Source of the DNA: an uncultured Rubripirellula sp.
GTDB taxonomy: Bacteria; Planctomycetota; Planctomycetia; Pirellulales; Pirellulaceae
Direction of reading: 5' to 3'
Length of the DNA: 64,000 nt
NCBI GenBank assembly: GCA_938075415.1
Contig: CALJHC010000021.1
Coordinates: forward strand, 62,001-126,000
Every line of letters begins with the position of its first letter. Position 1 is the stretch's first letter. Shown here piece after piece: positions 8,972 to 18,523 of the stretch. The position numbers were made by a program, and so were the translations under genes. The notes beneath the pieces were generated by a model that searched no databases, was not told the DNA's origin, and worked only from the letters and a program-made list of their open reading frames with translations.

Positions 8972-9991
8972 CTAGCCGTCTCTGGTGATTGCACCTCCAC
9001 AACTGCTACCAGCACCAGCGGTGCAGGCATAACAATGATCGGCTACGCTAATTGGTCGCTGAACGAAATCATTCAACGAATCAATGTCCCAAATACTCGT
9101 TGCATCACTCCCTCCGACACCCAATCCCAACATTTGATTGAAGTCACAATCGAAAATCAAACCATCCCAACTTATCGAAAGAAGTGATCGACACATGACT
9201 TGCTTGGCTGCCTCTGGATTAAAATTATCTTCCAACAGTCGGAAATAATTTTCTAGTTCGCCACGCTTGCTGAGAAACTTTGCAAAACGCTTGACTGGTA
9301 AATTTGTGATGGTCAAAAGATTGTTAAAAACAATACCGTAGCGATGCTTTAATTCAGCCTGATAAGACTGTTGTAGTTTGAATTGATCTGGTGGCAACAC
9401 GGCCCCATTGGGATTATAAACGAGATCCAATCGCAATCCCGAATCCGGCTGGCCATAGCCCATTGCGTTCAGTTGCAGTAACGCTTCAATACTGCGTTGA
9501 AATACACCTGATCCCCTCTGCACATCCACATTGTCCTCGAGATAACAGGGCAAGGATGCAACGATGTCCACGCGATACTCTTTCAAGAAATCCGCGAGCC
9601 ATTCCATCTTGGGTTCCGAAAGAACCGTCAGGTTACATCGATCGATGACGCGCCGTCCTTGGCCCCGCAACTCCTCAACAAGCATGCGGAAATGAGGGTT
9701 TAACTCAGGCGCACCGCCTGTTAGATCGATGGTCTCCAAAGAATCACAGGAAGCGGCGAGAGACACAATACGTTCGGCAGTACTGCGATCCATGTTCTCG
9801 CGTGTCTTGGTTGGCCCCGCCTCCACATGACAGTGAGTGCATGCTTGATTACAAAGCTTCCCCAGATTGATCTGCAAATCCGTTAAACAATGACGAACGA
9901 GCACCTCTGACTTCTCGCGTACCACCTCACCAAAAGGCCTGACAACACCGGTGGGGCTTCCGGACTCAATAATGGGCAGAAGTGAAGTCAT
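8972..9991 (-). CDS. arsS: radical SAM protein ArsS (arsenosugar biosynthesis)
   Basis: This is a 339-residue radical SAM enzyme. The iron-sulfur motif is CNQACTHC (Cys47, Cys51, Cys54), followed by the ETIDLTGGAPELNPHFR stretch. The C-terminal domain ends HCYACTAGAGSSCGG. These match the ArsS family, proposed to attach the 5'-deoxyadenosyl group of SAM to dimethylated arsenic on the way to arsenosugars. Some family members have selenocysteine near the C-terminus; here those positions are Cys and the stop is TAG. It is first in the minus-strand order, with arsM after it, so the methylated product of ArsM would be its substrate. The start is ATG 9991 and no strong ribosome-binding site is seen. 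Confidence 0.88.
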   Translation of the reverse strand: MTSLLPIIESGSPTGVVRPFGEVVREKSEVLVRHCLTDLQINLGKLCNQACTHCHVEAGPTKTRENMDRSTAERIVSLAASCDSLETIDLTGGAPELNPHFRMLVEELRGQGRRVIDRCNLTVLSEPKMEWLADFLKEYRVDIVASLPCYLEDNVDVQRGSGVFQRSIEALLQLNAMGYGQPDSGLRLDLVYNPNGAVLPPDQFKLQQSYQAELKHRYGIVFNNLLTITNLPVKRFAKFLSKRGELENYFRLLEDNFNPEAAKQVMCRSLLSISWDGLIFDCDFNQMLGLGVGGSDATSIWDIDSLNDFVQRPISVADHCYACTAGAGSSCGGAITRDG

Positions 9992-10415
9992 TTCAAATTA
10001 CTAACGACTGGGAAAGGATCACGCGGATTCCCGCGCCATGAAACTCGAGTCCATTATTCCACAGCAACGTGAACTATCCTACGGTGTTTGTGGCAACTTG
10101 TAGGAATCAGTCACGCAGAAACCAATCGCATCAGAAATCTGAAAACGATCGGTCGGTGACTGACACCGCCATCCGAAGCGACCGATCAGGAGGCCCCCTA
10201 CAAACAACGGGCCCCCTACAAACAACGGGCCCCACGCTATCAGTCCAGCATCACCTGATCTAAAGTAAGGAGCACGGATGTGAACTGATCAACCAGGATC
10301 GGCCTAACCAAGACCGCTCAACCGCGATCGCAGGTATTTCCCCAATAGCAAGTCACTTACCTGACTCGCCCACACAAGTCACCTCTTTTTCGTCTGCCTG
10401 GCTTTGCCTCAATCC
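9992..10415. other. divergent intergenic region between arsS and rlmKL
   Basis: This region separates divergent genes, so it should hold two promoters, but I could not place a convincing -35/-10 pair. It contains the 18-bp tandem repeat listed separately. No coding frame is supported. Confidence 0.4.
10192..10233. repeat. 18-bp tandem repeat, 2.3 copies
   Basis: The unit GGCCCCCTACAAACAACG occurs at 10192-10209 and 10210-10227 without a mismatch, followed by a partial third copy (GGCCCC). It lies about 200 bases upstream of both arsS and rlmKL. It is probably a simple slippage product. Confidence 0.85.
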
Positions 10416-12893
10416 ATGCTCAATTCAACGCAAAACACGCGGTACGATCTTCTTGCCACTTGCGCTTTTGGCCTCGAAAGCATTGTCAGGCGAGAACTTG
10501 AATCACTTGACCTGCCAGCAAGTGTTGTGGAACCCGGCAGAGTTGCCTTTCAAGGTGACCGACAGGCGATTGGAAAAGCCAACCTATGGCTGCGCACCGC
10601 GGATCGAGTTTTAATCAAAGTTGCAAGGTTTCCTTCAAAAGACTTTGATGAACTATTCGAGACCACAAGAAACTTTGAATGGGGGGAACATATCCCGAGG
10701 AACGGTGAATTCCCGGTCAACGGTCGCTGTATACGATCACAGCTTACCAGCGTGCCAGCCTGCCAACGATCCATCAAACGGGCGATGGCCGAAGCATTGA
10801 TGCGAGATCACTCTTGCAATGAACTTCCAGAAAACGGCGCAGAATTTAAAATTGATTTTACGATCCTGAAGGATGAAGCAACACTGACGATTGATACCTC
10901 CGGCCAAGGACTTCATCGCCGAGGCTATCACACCGCGGGTTCCTCGCCGCAAGTGAAAGAAACATTGGCCGCTGCCTTGGTGATGCTGAGTTATTGGCAA
11001 TCTGGCCGCCCAATGATTGATCCCTTCTGCCGAGGCGGAACGATCGCAATTGAAGCAGCTCTTCAGGGACTAAAAATTGCACCGGGAATCAACAGAAAAT
11101 TTTCCTGCGAACAATGGCCAAACTTTCCAAGAATTCTATGGCATGACCTGCGTTCAGACGCCATTGCCAATCAGATCCCAGCTCTCGAAACTCGAATCCT
11201 GGCTACCGACTCAGCTTCCCGATTCATTCGAAAGGCGAGATTTAATGCCTCGCTTGCGGGGGTTGAATCGTCGATTCATTTTGAAACTAAGTCGCCGGAT
11301 CAAACAACGAACCAGCGTCGGTTTGGATGTTTAATCACGCTACCGCCAAGTGAAAAAGAGGCGGCTTCCAGTCGAGAACTTCAAGAACAATACAAACAGC
11401 TACCGGATATTTTCCGTAAACTGCCAACATGGTCCCATTATCTGCTGACCGATTTCCCCGGATTTGAGTCCATAGTCGGCCGTAAAGCCGATCGGCGACG
11501 AAAGCTTTACAGCGGCGGGGTCGCAATGACCTACTATCAATTTCATGGCCCAAAACCGGTCCGTGGCGAACAGTCCGCAGCGGTTCATCAGTCCGCAACC
11601 AGCGATCAATCAAACACCAGCAAATCCGAAGGTGGTGACCCGTCACTGACCGCCGATCCGTCCAGCCGCGGTGAGAGCGTGGGACGTCTCGTTGAACCTG
11701 AACCAACAGTCCGGCAACTGGCTCTGGATCATGATTCGAATTCAACGGAACAAGCACTCGAGATAAATTCAATACTTGCATCCGCAAATAAAGAAACGGA
11801 AGCAACACCGGTGATTCAACCACCGGACCGTGATCAGGCTGAAACGAACGGGGACAAACAAAACCAAGTAATCCAACAACCTGCTGATAAGTCAGGCAAA
11901 CCCTACGAACACGCCGTGGGTCCAGCAGCATTCGGTGAACTAACACAGAAATCTGTCGAGCAGGCAGCACTTTTCTCCACGCGTCTTCGAAAGCGGGCAA
12001 AACACTTCCGAAGGTGGCCAAGCAAGCGAGGTATCACCTGCTATCGAATCTACGAACGAGATATCCCTGAGATACCTTTGGTCGTTGACATCTATGAAGA
12101 TTGCTTGCACCTGACCGAATATGACCGTCCACACGAGCGGAGTATCGCCGAACACGCAAATTGGCTGGACCTGATGGCAAAGACTGCTGCCGAAACATTG
12201 GATGTCCACCCACGAGATATTCACTTTAAACGCAGAGGGCGGCAGAGAGGAAAGACACAGCACGACAAGGTCGCGGAAACACACTTGCGTAAGACCGTCA
12301 ACGAAGGGGGGCTCAAATTCCTGGTCAACCTTGCAGATTACGTCGACACCGGTCTTTTTTTGGATCATCGGATCACCCGAGGAATGGTCCGTGACCAAGC
12401 CAAGGACAAAACATTCCTCAATCTGTTCAGTTACACCGGGGCATTTACAGTTTACGCTGCAGCTGGCGGCGCAACGAAAACCGTCAGCGTCGACCTATCT
12501 CGAACGTATCTTCACTGGGCAAAAGAAAACCTTGAACTAAATCAACTCGCTGGTGAAAAACACAATTTCATCGCAAACGATGTGATGCAGTTCCTTGAGG
12601 ATCACTCAAAACGCCCAACATACGACTTGGTTGTTGTTGACCCACCCACGTTTTCAAATAGCAAACGCACTGAAAACGATTGGACCGTTCAAGGCCGCGT
12701 TGAGGAACTTTTCCAGAAATTGATCCCACTTGTTCATCCAGGCGGCGTGATCTATTTCTCCACGAATTTCCGTCGTTTCAAATTCGATCCAGAATCTCTT
12801 CCTCTCGCCGAATCTCATGAAATTTCCAAGCAGACCGTGCCAGAGGATTTTCGAAATCGTCGCATTCATCGCTGCTGGCGAATGGTTCGGTAG
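10416..12893 (+). CDS. rlmL: bifunctional 23S rRNA methyltransferase RlmKL
   Basis: This enzyme makes m2G2445 and m7G2069 in 23S rRNA. The protein is 825 residues, longer than the usual 700 or so. ATG 10416 is chosen over TTG 10404. N-terminal THUMP region: about 45-160. RlmL-type methyltransferase: about 165-385, with the motif DPFCRGGTIAIEAAL. A low-complexity, Ser/Thr/Gln-rich linker covers about 385-500. RlmK part: about 510-825, with FLNLFSYTGAFTVYAA, VSVDLSRTYLHWAKENL and DLVVVDPPTFSNSKR. The RlmL half seems to have a weak catalytic motif: the expected NPPY-type tetrapeptide appears as LITLPPSEKE (about residue 310). The C-terminal half looks intact. It is transcribed alone. Confidence 0.92.
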   Translation: MLNSTQNTRYDLLATCAFGLESIVRRELESLDLPASVVEPGRVAFQGDRQAIGKANLWLRTADRVLIKVARFPSKDFDELFETTRNFEWGEHIPRNGEFPVNGRCIRSQLTSVPACQRSIKRAMAEALMRDHSCNELPENGAEFKIDFTILKDEATLTIDTSGQGLHRRGYHTAGSSPQVKETLAAALVMLSYWQSGRPMIDPFCRGGTIAIEAALQGLKIAPGINRKFSCEQWPNFPRILWHDLRSDAIANQIPALETRILATDSASRFIRKARFNASLAGVESSIHFETKSPDQTTNQRRFGCLITLPPSEKEAASSRELQEQYKQLPDIFRKLPTWSHYLLTDFPGFESIVGRKADRRRKLYSGGVAMTYYQFHGPKPVRGEQSAAVHQSATSDQSNTSKSEGGDPSLTADPSSRGESVGRLVEPEPTVRQLALDHDSNSTEQALEINSILASANKETEATPVIQPPDRDQAETNGDKQNQVIQQPADKSGKPYEHAVGPAAFGELTQKSVEQAALFSTRLRKRAKHFRRWPSKRGITCYRIYERDIPEIPLVVDIYEDCLHLTEYDRPHERSIAEHANWLDLMAKTAAETLDVHPRDIHFKRRGRQRGKTQHDKVAETHLRKTVNEGGLKFLVNLADYVDTGLFLDHRITRGMVRDQAKDKTFLNLFSYTGAFTVYAAAGGATKTVSVDLSRTYLHWAKENLELNQLAGEKHNFIANDVMQFLEDHSKRPTYDLVVVDPPTFSNSKRTENDWTVQGRVEELFQKLIPLVHPGGVIYFSTNFRRFKFDPESLPLAESHEISKQTVPEDFRNRRIHRCWRMVR

Positions 12894-13221
12894 GTAACCA
12901 ATCCAAACAACACCGTGACGACTTCGTTCAACTTTTGGCCGACGGAACATTGAACACCGTGGCAACCGCAGGTCAGGAAAAAAAATGGATTGCCGATATC
13001 GATCGTTCTAAAAAACTGGGCATGCAGAAGCACCCGCAGCTTTTGCAATAAAAAAACAACTCCACCTATCCTTAACGCAAATGGTGTCAGGTCCATTCGG
13101 TTGGCAAACCGTTAACCGTCTCCCCATTCCCGATCCGCTTGCAATCTCACAGAACGTAAAGATTCAAGACGAGAAATCATCGTCCATTGAATGCTTGACG
13201 ATTACCAAACAATGGCCCAAA
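12894..13221. other. convergent intergenic region
   Basis: A short plus-strand frame runs from inside the end of rlmKL to a TAA near 13051. Its C-terminal part (GQEKKWIADIDRSKKLGMQK) looks protein-like, but it has no ATG and no ribosome-binding site. It may be a decayed gene remnant. Nothing else is recognised. Confidence 0.3.
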
Positions 13222-13755
13222 TCATACGTCAATCAGTGGCGAGTGCAGGAAAGCGTAGAGGCCGATAAGCGTTTTGCCATCGCGAATTTTTCCCGATCGA
13301 ATCCATTCAGTGATCTCACTTCGCGTTGCGATGCGATTTTCAATTTTCTCGACAGCCTCTCGATCATGCTCTCCTGCTGTCAAACCATCTGCAACGTACA
13401 GGTACATCAACTCATCACTGATCCCCGGCGCAGAATAGAACTCATGCACCAAGGTGAACCGTTCAGCCCGAAAACCAGTCTCTTCGGCAAGCTCGCGCAC
13501 CGCCGTTGACTCCGGTGGTTCACCCATCTCCATCGTTCCTGCGGGTAATTCAAGCAGTGTTTTACCGACCGTGGGACGCTGATTTTCGATGAGCACCACG
13601 GTGTCACGATCAATGAGCGGCAGTAGCACCACAGCGCCTGGATGGCGAATCACTTCTCGCTCGTAGATCTTCCCGTCGCTTCCTGGCAAATGCATCATAT
13701 GCACGTCAAACCGTGAGCCCCTCAGCAGCACAGACTCTTTCTCATCAGAAGCCAT
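13222..13755 (-). CDS. Nudix hydrolase, ADP-ribose pyrophosphatase-like
   Basis: This is a 177-residue Nudix protein that probably hydrolyses ADP-ribose or a similar nucleoside diphosphate derivative. The Nudix box is complete: GTMEMGEPPESTAVRELAEETGF at about 73-95, following ENQRPTVGKTLLELPAG, which is the typical ADP-ribose pyrophosphatase lead-in. The start at 13755 is preferred because GGAGAAAATT directly precedes that ATG; the ATG at 13767 is in frame and forms part of that site. It is convergent with rlmKL and divergent from truB. Confidence 0.88.
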   Translation of the reverse strand: MASDEKESVLLRGSRFDVHMMHLPGSDGKIYEREVIRHPGAVVLLPLIDRDTVVLIENQRPTVGKTLLELPAGTMEMGEPPESTAVRELAEETGFRAERFTLVHEFYSAPGISDELMYLYVADGLTAGEHDREAVEKIENRIATRSEITEWIRSGKIRDGKTLIGLYAFLHSPLIDV

Positions 13756-13954
13756 AATTTTCTCCATTGACGCGACTCATCAATTTGCCACCGAGCGAGA
13801 AAAACCCGAGTCCTTTGGCACCCTCGTGTGGCTCTGGGGCTTCTCGGATCATCCAAGATGTTTAGGATGTAAAGCTACCGAGGATGATGGCATTCGATAA
13901 CCCCACATCGATTCGAACGCACGCGATATTGTTTTCACTCAGCCCCTCTCCTGC

Positions 13955-14908
13955 ATGAATCGAATGAATTGGTTTGGCTTTCTCAATTGCGACAAACCTC
14001 CGGGCATGACCTCTCGTGATGTCGTCAACGTTGCTCAACGTCGTTTGAAGAAAATCAAAGTCGGACACGCCGGCACCTTAGACCCGCTCGCGGAAGGTGT
14101 CTTGGTACTCGGCCTCGGTCCTGCTGCAAGGCTTGTCACTCATGTGCAATCTTACCGCAAACATTATTTCGGTACGTTTCGCCTTGGCGAGCACAGTCCA
14201 TCCGAGGACATCGAGAGTGAAACCACCCGACCCGCAGGGCTGCCAACCCCAAGCAAGGAGTCACTTGAGTTGGCGGCTCAAGAGATGGTGGGATGCATTA
14301 CTCAAACACCTTCAGCCTTCTCCGCGATCCACGTTAACGGCAAGCGAGCCTATCAGCGTGCTCGCGCCGGAGAGGTCTTCGAAATGCCATCTCGGCAGGT
14401 CGACGTCTTCTCCGTCGAAGTTATGCGTTACGATTTTCCAGAACTCGTGCTCTCGGTGAGCTGCGGGTCTGGCACCTACATTCGTTCCATTGGGGCAGAC
14501 CTGGCCAAAAAGGTCGGGACCTGCGCGGTAATGACGGCATTGCGACGCGACGCAATCGGGCCGTTTCATGAAGGGGATGCGATCGATATCCAAACCCTCA
14601 AAGAAGCCGATCTGGCAAAATTTCTTCTTCCCCCAACCCTGGCAATCAAGAACCTGAGACGAGCGGTTGTTAATGCAGAGGATTGTCAAAAAATCAGATT
14701 TGGGCAAACACTGGATTGTTCACCCATGCCACCACCTGATCCGACAACACCCATGACTTCCACCGCAGTTCAGTCGACCCAAACAGAATCCACCAATCTG
14801 GACGTGGCGGCGATTGACCAACAAGGTGACCTTGTCGCGATTCTGCGACGCAAAGGTGATCAATGGCATCCCTATCGTGTTTTCCCGAGAGACCCGAAAA
14901 AAGAATGA
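13955..14908 (+). CDS. truB: tRNA pseudouridine(55) synthase TruB
   Basis: This enzyme isomerises U55 in the T-loop of tRNAs. At 317 residues, it starts MNRMNWFGFLNCDKPPGMTS and carries the catalytic motif GHAGTLDPLAEGVLVLGLG with Asp43. FSAIHVNGKRAYQRAR and SCGSGTYIRSIGADL also match the family. The C-terminal part (about 250-317) holds a Pro/Thr/Ser-rich insert (PMPPPDPTTP) before a short PUA-like end. It is a single gene here, not next to rbfA, infB or rpsO as in many bacteria. ATG 13964 is an alternative start. Confidence 0.95.
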   Translation: MNRMNWFGFLNCDKPPGMTSRDVVNVAQRRLKKIKVGHAGTLDPLAEGVLVLGLGPAARLVTHVQSYRKHYFGTFRLGEHSPSEDIESETTRPAGLPTPSKESLELAAQEMVGCITQTPSAFSAIHVNGKRAYQRARAGEVFEMPSRQVDVFSVEVMRYDFPELVLSVSCGSGTYIRSIGADLAKKVGTCAVMTALRRDAIGPFHEGDAIDIQTLKEADLAKFLLPPTLAIKNLRRAVVNAEDCQKIRFGQTLDCSPMPPPDPTTPMTSTAVQSTQTESTNLDVAAIDQQGDLVAILRRKGDQWHPYRVFPRDPKKE

Positions 14909-14992
14909 ACGAAGAAATCAGATGACGAGACCGAGAGACGCTAAAATCGAATCATCTCAACCATGACATCTTGACCACGAGACCATACAACG

Positions 14993-16114
14993 ATGCCAAA
15001 TCGCACACTCGTCCTCATCCTTCTTGCATGCCTGATGACTCATGCAGATGCGAGTGATTCCCTGCCAGATTCGATTCAATCAAGCATCTCAGAAATGGTC
15101 CATCAGGGTATTTCTGATGGACAAATGGCTGGTGCCGTCGTGCTGATCGCGAGCCAAGAAAACATTCTTTTCCACCAAGCCTATGGTCATCGGCTCATTG
15201 ATTCATCCAAGCTGCCAATGGAACTGGACACGGTTTTTGACCTTGCATCCATCACCAAACCCGTAGCAACCGCGATGTCTGTGATGCATCTGGTGCAACA
15301 GGGAAAAATCGATCTCGATCAACCGGTCTCAATGTACCTGCCGAACTTCACCGGAGACAAAAAGGAATTAATCACGGTTTCAGAATTGTTGTTACACACA
15401 GGTGGTTTGATACCGGATAACTCACTCAACGACTACCTGAACGGTCCTTCAGAGGCGTGGATGAAAATTTGTGAATTGAATATCTCTGCGAGCCGGGGTG
15501 AGCGATTTATGTACAGCGATGTTGGGTATATCGTTCTGGGAAAATTGGTCGAGAAGGTATCCGGCCAGCCATTAAATCAGTTTGCCTTGGAGAATCTCTT
15601 CAAACCTCTGGGTATGCGGGAGACCATGTTCCTGCCGCAAGAGTCACTCAGGCTACGTTCCGCAGCAACCGAAAAACGAGATGGACAGTGGATGCAGGGA
15701 GAGGTCCATGATCCACGAGCCTATCTTCTGGAGGGCGTCGCCGGTCATGCGGGGCTTTTCTCGACCGCAAATGACCTCGCACGATTTGGTCAGTCCATGC
15801 TGGGAAAGGGTCGCAATCACCCAAACGTGATGAATGCTCAAACATTTCAAACAATGACGATTCCCAGGCAAACCCCGAGAGGTACTCGCACGTACGGATG
15901 GGATCATCAATCCCCGTACTCCGGTAATCGTGGCACTTCCCTGTCCGAATCCGCATTCGGGCATGGAGGCTTCACCGGAACGGTTCTTTGGATCGATCCG
16001 GGCAAGAACCGAGTTATTATTTTCCTCAGCAGCCGATTGCATCCAGATGGCAAGGGTTCGGTTAACGCGATAGCGGGTAAAATCGCAACTCTGATTGGGC
16101 AGCATGCCCAATAG
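14993..16114 (+). CDS. secreted serine hydrolase, beta-lactamase/class C-like
   Basis: This 373-residue protein has a signal peptide (cleavage after about residue 20, HADA-SDS). It belongs to the beta-lactamase-related serine hydrolases (class C/esterase/penicillin-binding fold). The nucleophile motif is SITK (Ser86, Lys89), the Tyr motif is YSDVGY, and the third motif is HGGFTGT near the C-terminus. Such proteins include D-aminopeptidases, esterases and cell-wall carboxypeptidases, so the substrate is not assigned. It is transcribed alone; a 440-base gap follows. Confidence 0.88.
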   Translation: MPNRTLVLILLACLMTHADASDSLPDSIQSSISEMVHQGISDGQMAGAVVLIASQENILFHQAYGHRLIDSSKLPMELDTVFDLASITKPVATAMSVMHLVQQGKIDLDQPVSMYLPNFTGDKKELITVSELLLHTGGLIPDNSLNDYLNGPSEAWMKICELNISASRGERFMYSDVGYIVLGKLVEKVSGQPLNQFALENLFKPLGMRETMFLPQESLRLRSAATEKRDGQWMQGEVHDPRAYLLEGVAGHAGLFSTANDLARFGQSMLGKGRNHPNVMNAQTFQTMTIPRQTPRGTRTYGWDHQSPYSGNRGTSLSESAFGHGGFTGTVLWIDPGKNRVIIFLSSRLHPDGKGSVNAIAGKIATLIGQHAQ

Positions 16115-16556
16115 CGAGACGAATTCGCTCATAAAATTCGAGACACGATTCGGCCTGCCATCGTGGTTCGTCCCCGCTGATTTGTAATTCGATACGCCTG
16201 CTGACGGGCCGACAAACGATCAAAACAACTTGAATCAGTCAGAGCCATTGAAAAGATTGAAACCGTGGCTTGTCGAATATTTGATTGCCAACGCCAAACA
16301 CTCTCGAAAAACATGACCCTTTTCAGGTAAAATTTAGTCGAGGTTGAATAAATTCTCTGGCAAGACATTCGTTCGCCAACACAACAATAACTATCAACTA
16401 GACCACCCTTTCCCATCACGTAATCAGATACCATTCATCTCGACAAATCTGAAACATGGTTCGGCGATGCAAATGACCTCAAAAACTGCCTTCAGCCCAC
16501 CCGCGTCCCGAACTCATCAATCCACTGCCTTGATCGCCACTTGCCAGAACCTCCCG
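16115..16556. other. intergenic gap before the sulfatase
   Basis: The frame of the following gene is open back to a TTG at 16344. Its first 71 residues lack coding character and would hide a clean signal peptide, so this stretch is treated as a 5' region. No other feature is seen. Confidence 0.4.
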
Positions 16557-18479
16557 ATGACACCTCGATTCCATCTCATTCTCACCACGTTGATTCTTTT
16601 CGCTTTTCCTGCGTTCAAGGTGAATGCGGTAGAAAATCGCCCAAATATCATTTGGATTTCCTGCGAAGACATCAGCCCACATCTGGGCTGCTACGGTGAT
16701 CCTCACGCGATCACACCTCGTCTTGACGCTCTAGCAAAGGAGGGAGTTCGGTACACCCATGCGTACACCAGTGCAGGAGTTTGCGCACCCTGCCGATCAG
16801 GCATCATCACGGGAATGTACCAAAATAGTATCGGCACCCATCACATGAGATGCGATGCAGCGTTACCGGAATGGCTGAACCCGTTCCCGATGCAAATGCA
16901 AAAATCGGGATACTTCTGCACCAACAGCAGTAAAACAGATTATCAATTTAGCAAACCAAGCGCGAATCAAATCTGGAATCAATCAGGGTCCAAAGCGCAC
17001 TGGAAGAATCGACCCAACCCGCAACAACCATTTTTCTCAGTTTTTAATTTCACGGGATGCCACGAAAGCGGAATCGCAAGTGAGGGCAAATACCGGCAGG
17101 TCACCAGCAGTTTAAAAGCGGAGCAACGCCAAGCCGCCTCCTCCCTCACCACGTTGCCACCCTATTATCCAGATACACCGATCGTTCGAGAGGACTGGAA
17201 ACGCAACTACGAGTTAATTACCGCCATGGATGTTTGGGCGGGCAATTTAATTGATGAATTGATTGAAGCGGGTCAATATGAGAATACGATCATCTTCTTT
17301 TGGTCCGACCACGGAATCGGGCTACCACGCGCAAAACGCTGGCTCTATGAGTCCGGAACACATGTTCCATTGATTGTTCGAATTCCAAAAAGATTCAGAA
17401 TGGGCGAACAGGGAACCCCTGCATCAATCGATACACAATTGATTAGCTCCGTCGACTTCGGACCCACCGTTCTTAATCTTGCTGGCGTTGAGGTCCCCCA
17501 CCATGTCCAAGGTCGTGCATTCTTGGGTTCCGATCTGGATCCTGCCCGATCCTACATCTTCGGCGCTCGAGACCGAATGGACGAAAGATACGACATCATC
17601 CGAGCGGTTAGAGATAATCGCTTTCGGTACATCAGGAACTTTGAGCCACTAAAACCGTACTACCAATACATGAACACGCCCGAAAAGGGTGCGACCATGC
17701 GGGAAATTCGTCGAGCGGAACAGGAAGCCAATCTCACCGAGGTGAGTCAGCTATTTTCTGCCTCTCAAAAACCAGTGGAAGAATTGTACGATGTCGAAGC
17801 CGATCCTCACGAAGTCAAGAATCTCGCAGAGAATCCTCAATATCAAGAAAAACTTGTCGAAATGCGAAAAGCGCTCGCCGCATGGCAGCAGCAAATCGGT
17901 GACATTGGATTAGTGCCCGAGGCAGAGATTGCGAGGCTGGAAAAGCAAGCAGGATCTCGCTATGCGATACTACATCCCGAACAAAAGCAACTCGATACAA
18001 TTCCAAAAGGGCAAACTGGCGATAAATTGCAGCAGCTCGTCGAAGTTGCAACGCAAGCATCCATGGGAATTGAACAACTCGATCGCCTCGTCAATGCGGC
18101 AGATTCCTCGGATGCCACCATTCGATACTGGAGTATGACGGGAATTGGTAACATTGGGCCGGACGCTGCATCAGCCAAGGCGGTGGTCAAGCGTGCGTTA
18201 TCAGATGACGCCCCTAACGTTAGAATTGCGGCTGCGAGAGCCATCGCAAAATTCGACGAGACCGAATTGGCGTTGGGTGTTCTGAAAGATGAATTAAAAA
18301 GCAAGCATCCTTGGGGTCGCCTTGCCGCTGCGATTGTCCTCGATGAAATGGACGAACAGGCCAGCGACGCAATTGCTGACCTGAAAAACGCCATGATTAA
18401 CCAACCGAATAAATACATTGTACGAGTCGCCAACCGAGCCGTGAATGAATTGCTCGGGACGAACCATCAGGTTCCTTGA
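16557..18479 (+). CDS. secreted sulfatase with C-terminal HEAT repeats
   Basis: This is a 640-residue exported sulfatase. ATG 16557 gives a clear signal peptide (MTPRFHLILTTLILFAFPAF, cleavage near residue 24). The formylglycine motif is CAPCR (Cys76, Arg80), of the C-x-P-x-R type, so an FGE-type maturase is needed elsewhere. The first metal-binding stretch reads NIIWISCEDISPHLGCYG (Glu-Asp instead of Asp-Asp, as in many planctomycete sulfatases), and the later one is FFWSDHGIGLPRAKRWLYESG. Residues about 500-635 form HEAT-like repeats (DATIRYWSMTGIGNIG, APNVRIAAARAIAKF). Sulfatases of this type remove sulfate from algal polysaccharides; the substrate is unknown. The FKBP gene follows within 45 bases, so both may be co-transcribed. 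Confidence 0.92.
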   Translation: MTPRFHLILTTLILFAFPAFKVNAVENRPNIIWISCEDISPHLGCYGDPHAITPRLDALAKEGVRYTHAYTSAGVCAPCRSGIITGMYQNSIGTHHMRCDAALPEWLNPFPMQMQKSGYFCTNSSKTDYQFSKPSANQIWNQSGSKAHWKNRPNPQQPFFSVFNFTGCHESGIASEGKYRQVTSSLKAEQRQAASSLTTLPPYYPDTPIVREDWKRNYELITAMDVWAGNLIDELIEAGQYENTIIFFWSDHGIGLPRAKRWLYESGTHVPLIVRIPKRFRMGEQGTPASIDTQLISSVDFGPTVLNLAGVEVPHHVQGRAFLGSDLDPARSYIFGARDRMDERYDIIRAVRDNRFRYIRNFEPLKPYYQYMNTPEKGATMREIRRAEQEANLTEVSQLFSASQKPVEELYDVEADPHEVKNLAENPQYQEKLVEMRKALAAWQQQIGDIGLVPEAEIARLEKQAGSRYAILHPEQKQLDTIPKGQTGDKLQQLVEVATQASMGIEQLDRLVNAADSSDATIRYWSMTGIGNIGPDAASAKAVVKRALSDDAPNVRIAAARAIAKFDETELALGVLKDELKSKHPWGRLAAAIVLDEMDEQASDAIADLKNAMINQPNKYIVRVANRAVNELLGTNHQVP

Positions 18480-18523
18480 TACGTGCCCTGCTCCACACTG
18501 AATCTTTTCTCGATGAGATCGCC

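Noticed and set aside
11335..12021. 228-codon minus-strand frame inside rlmKL
   Set aside because: It is antisense to the coding linker of a clear gene and has no family features.
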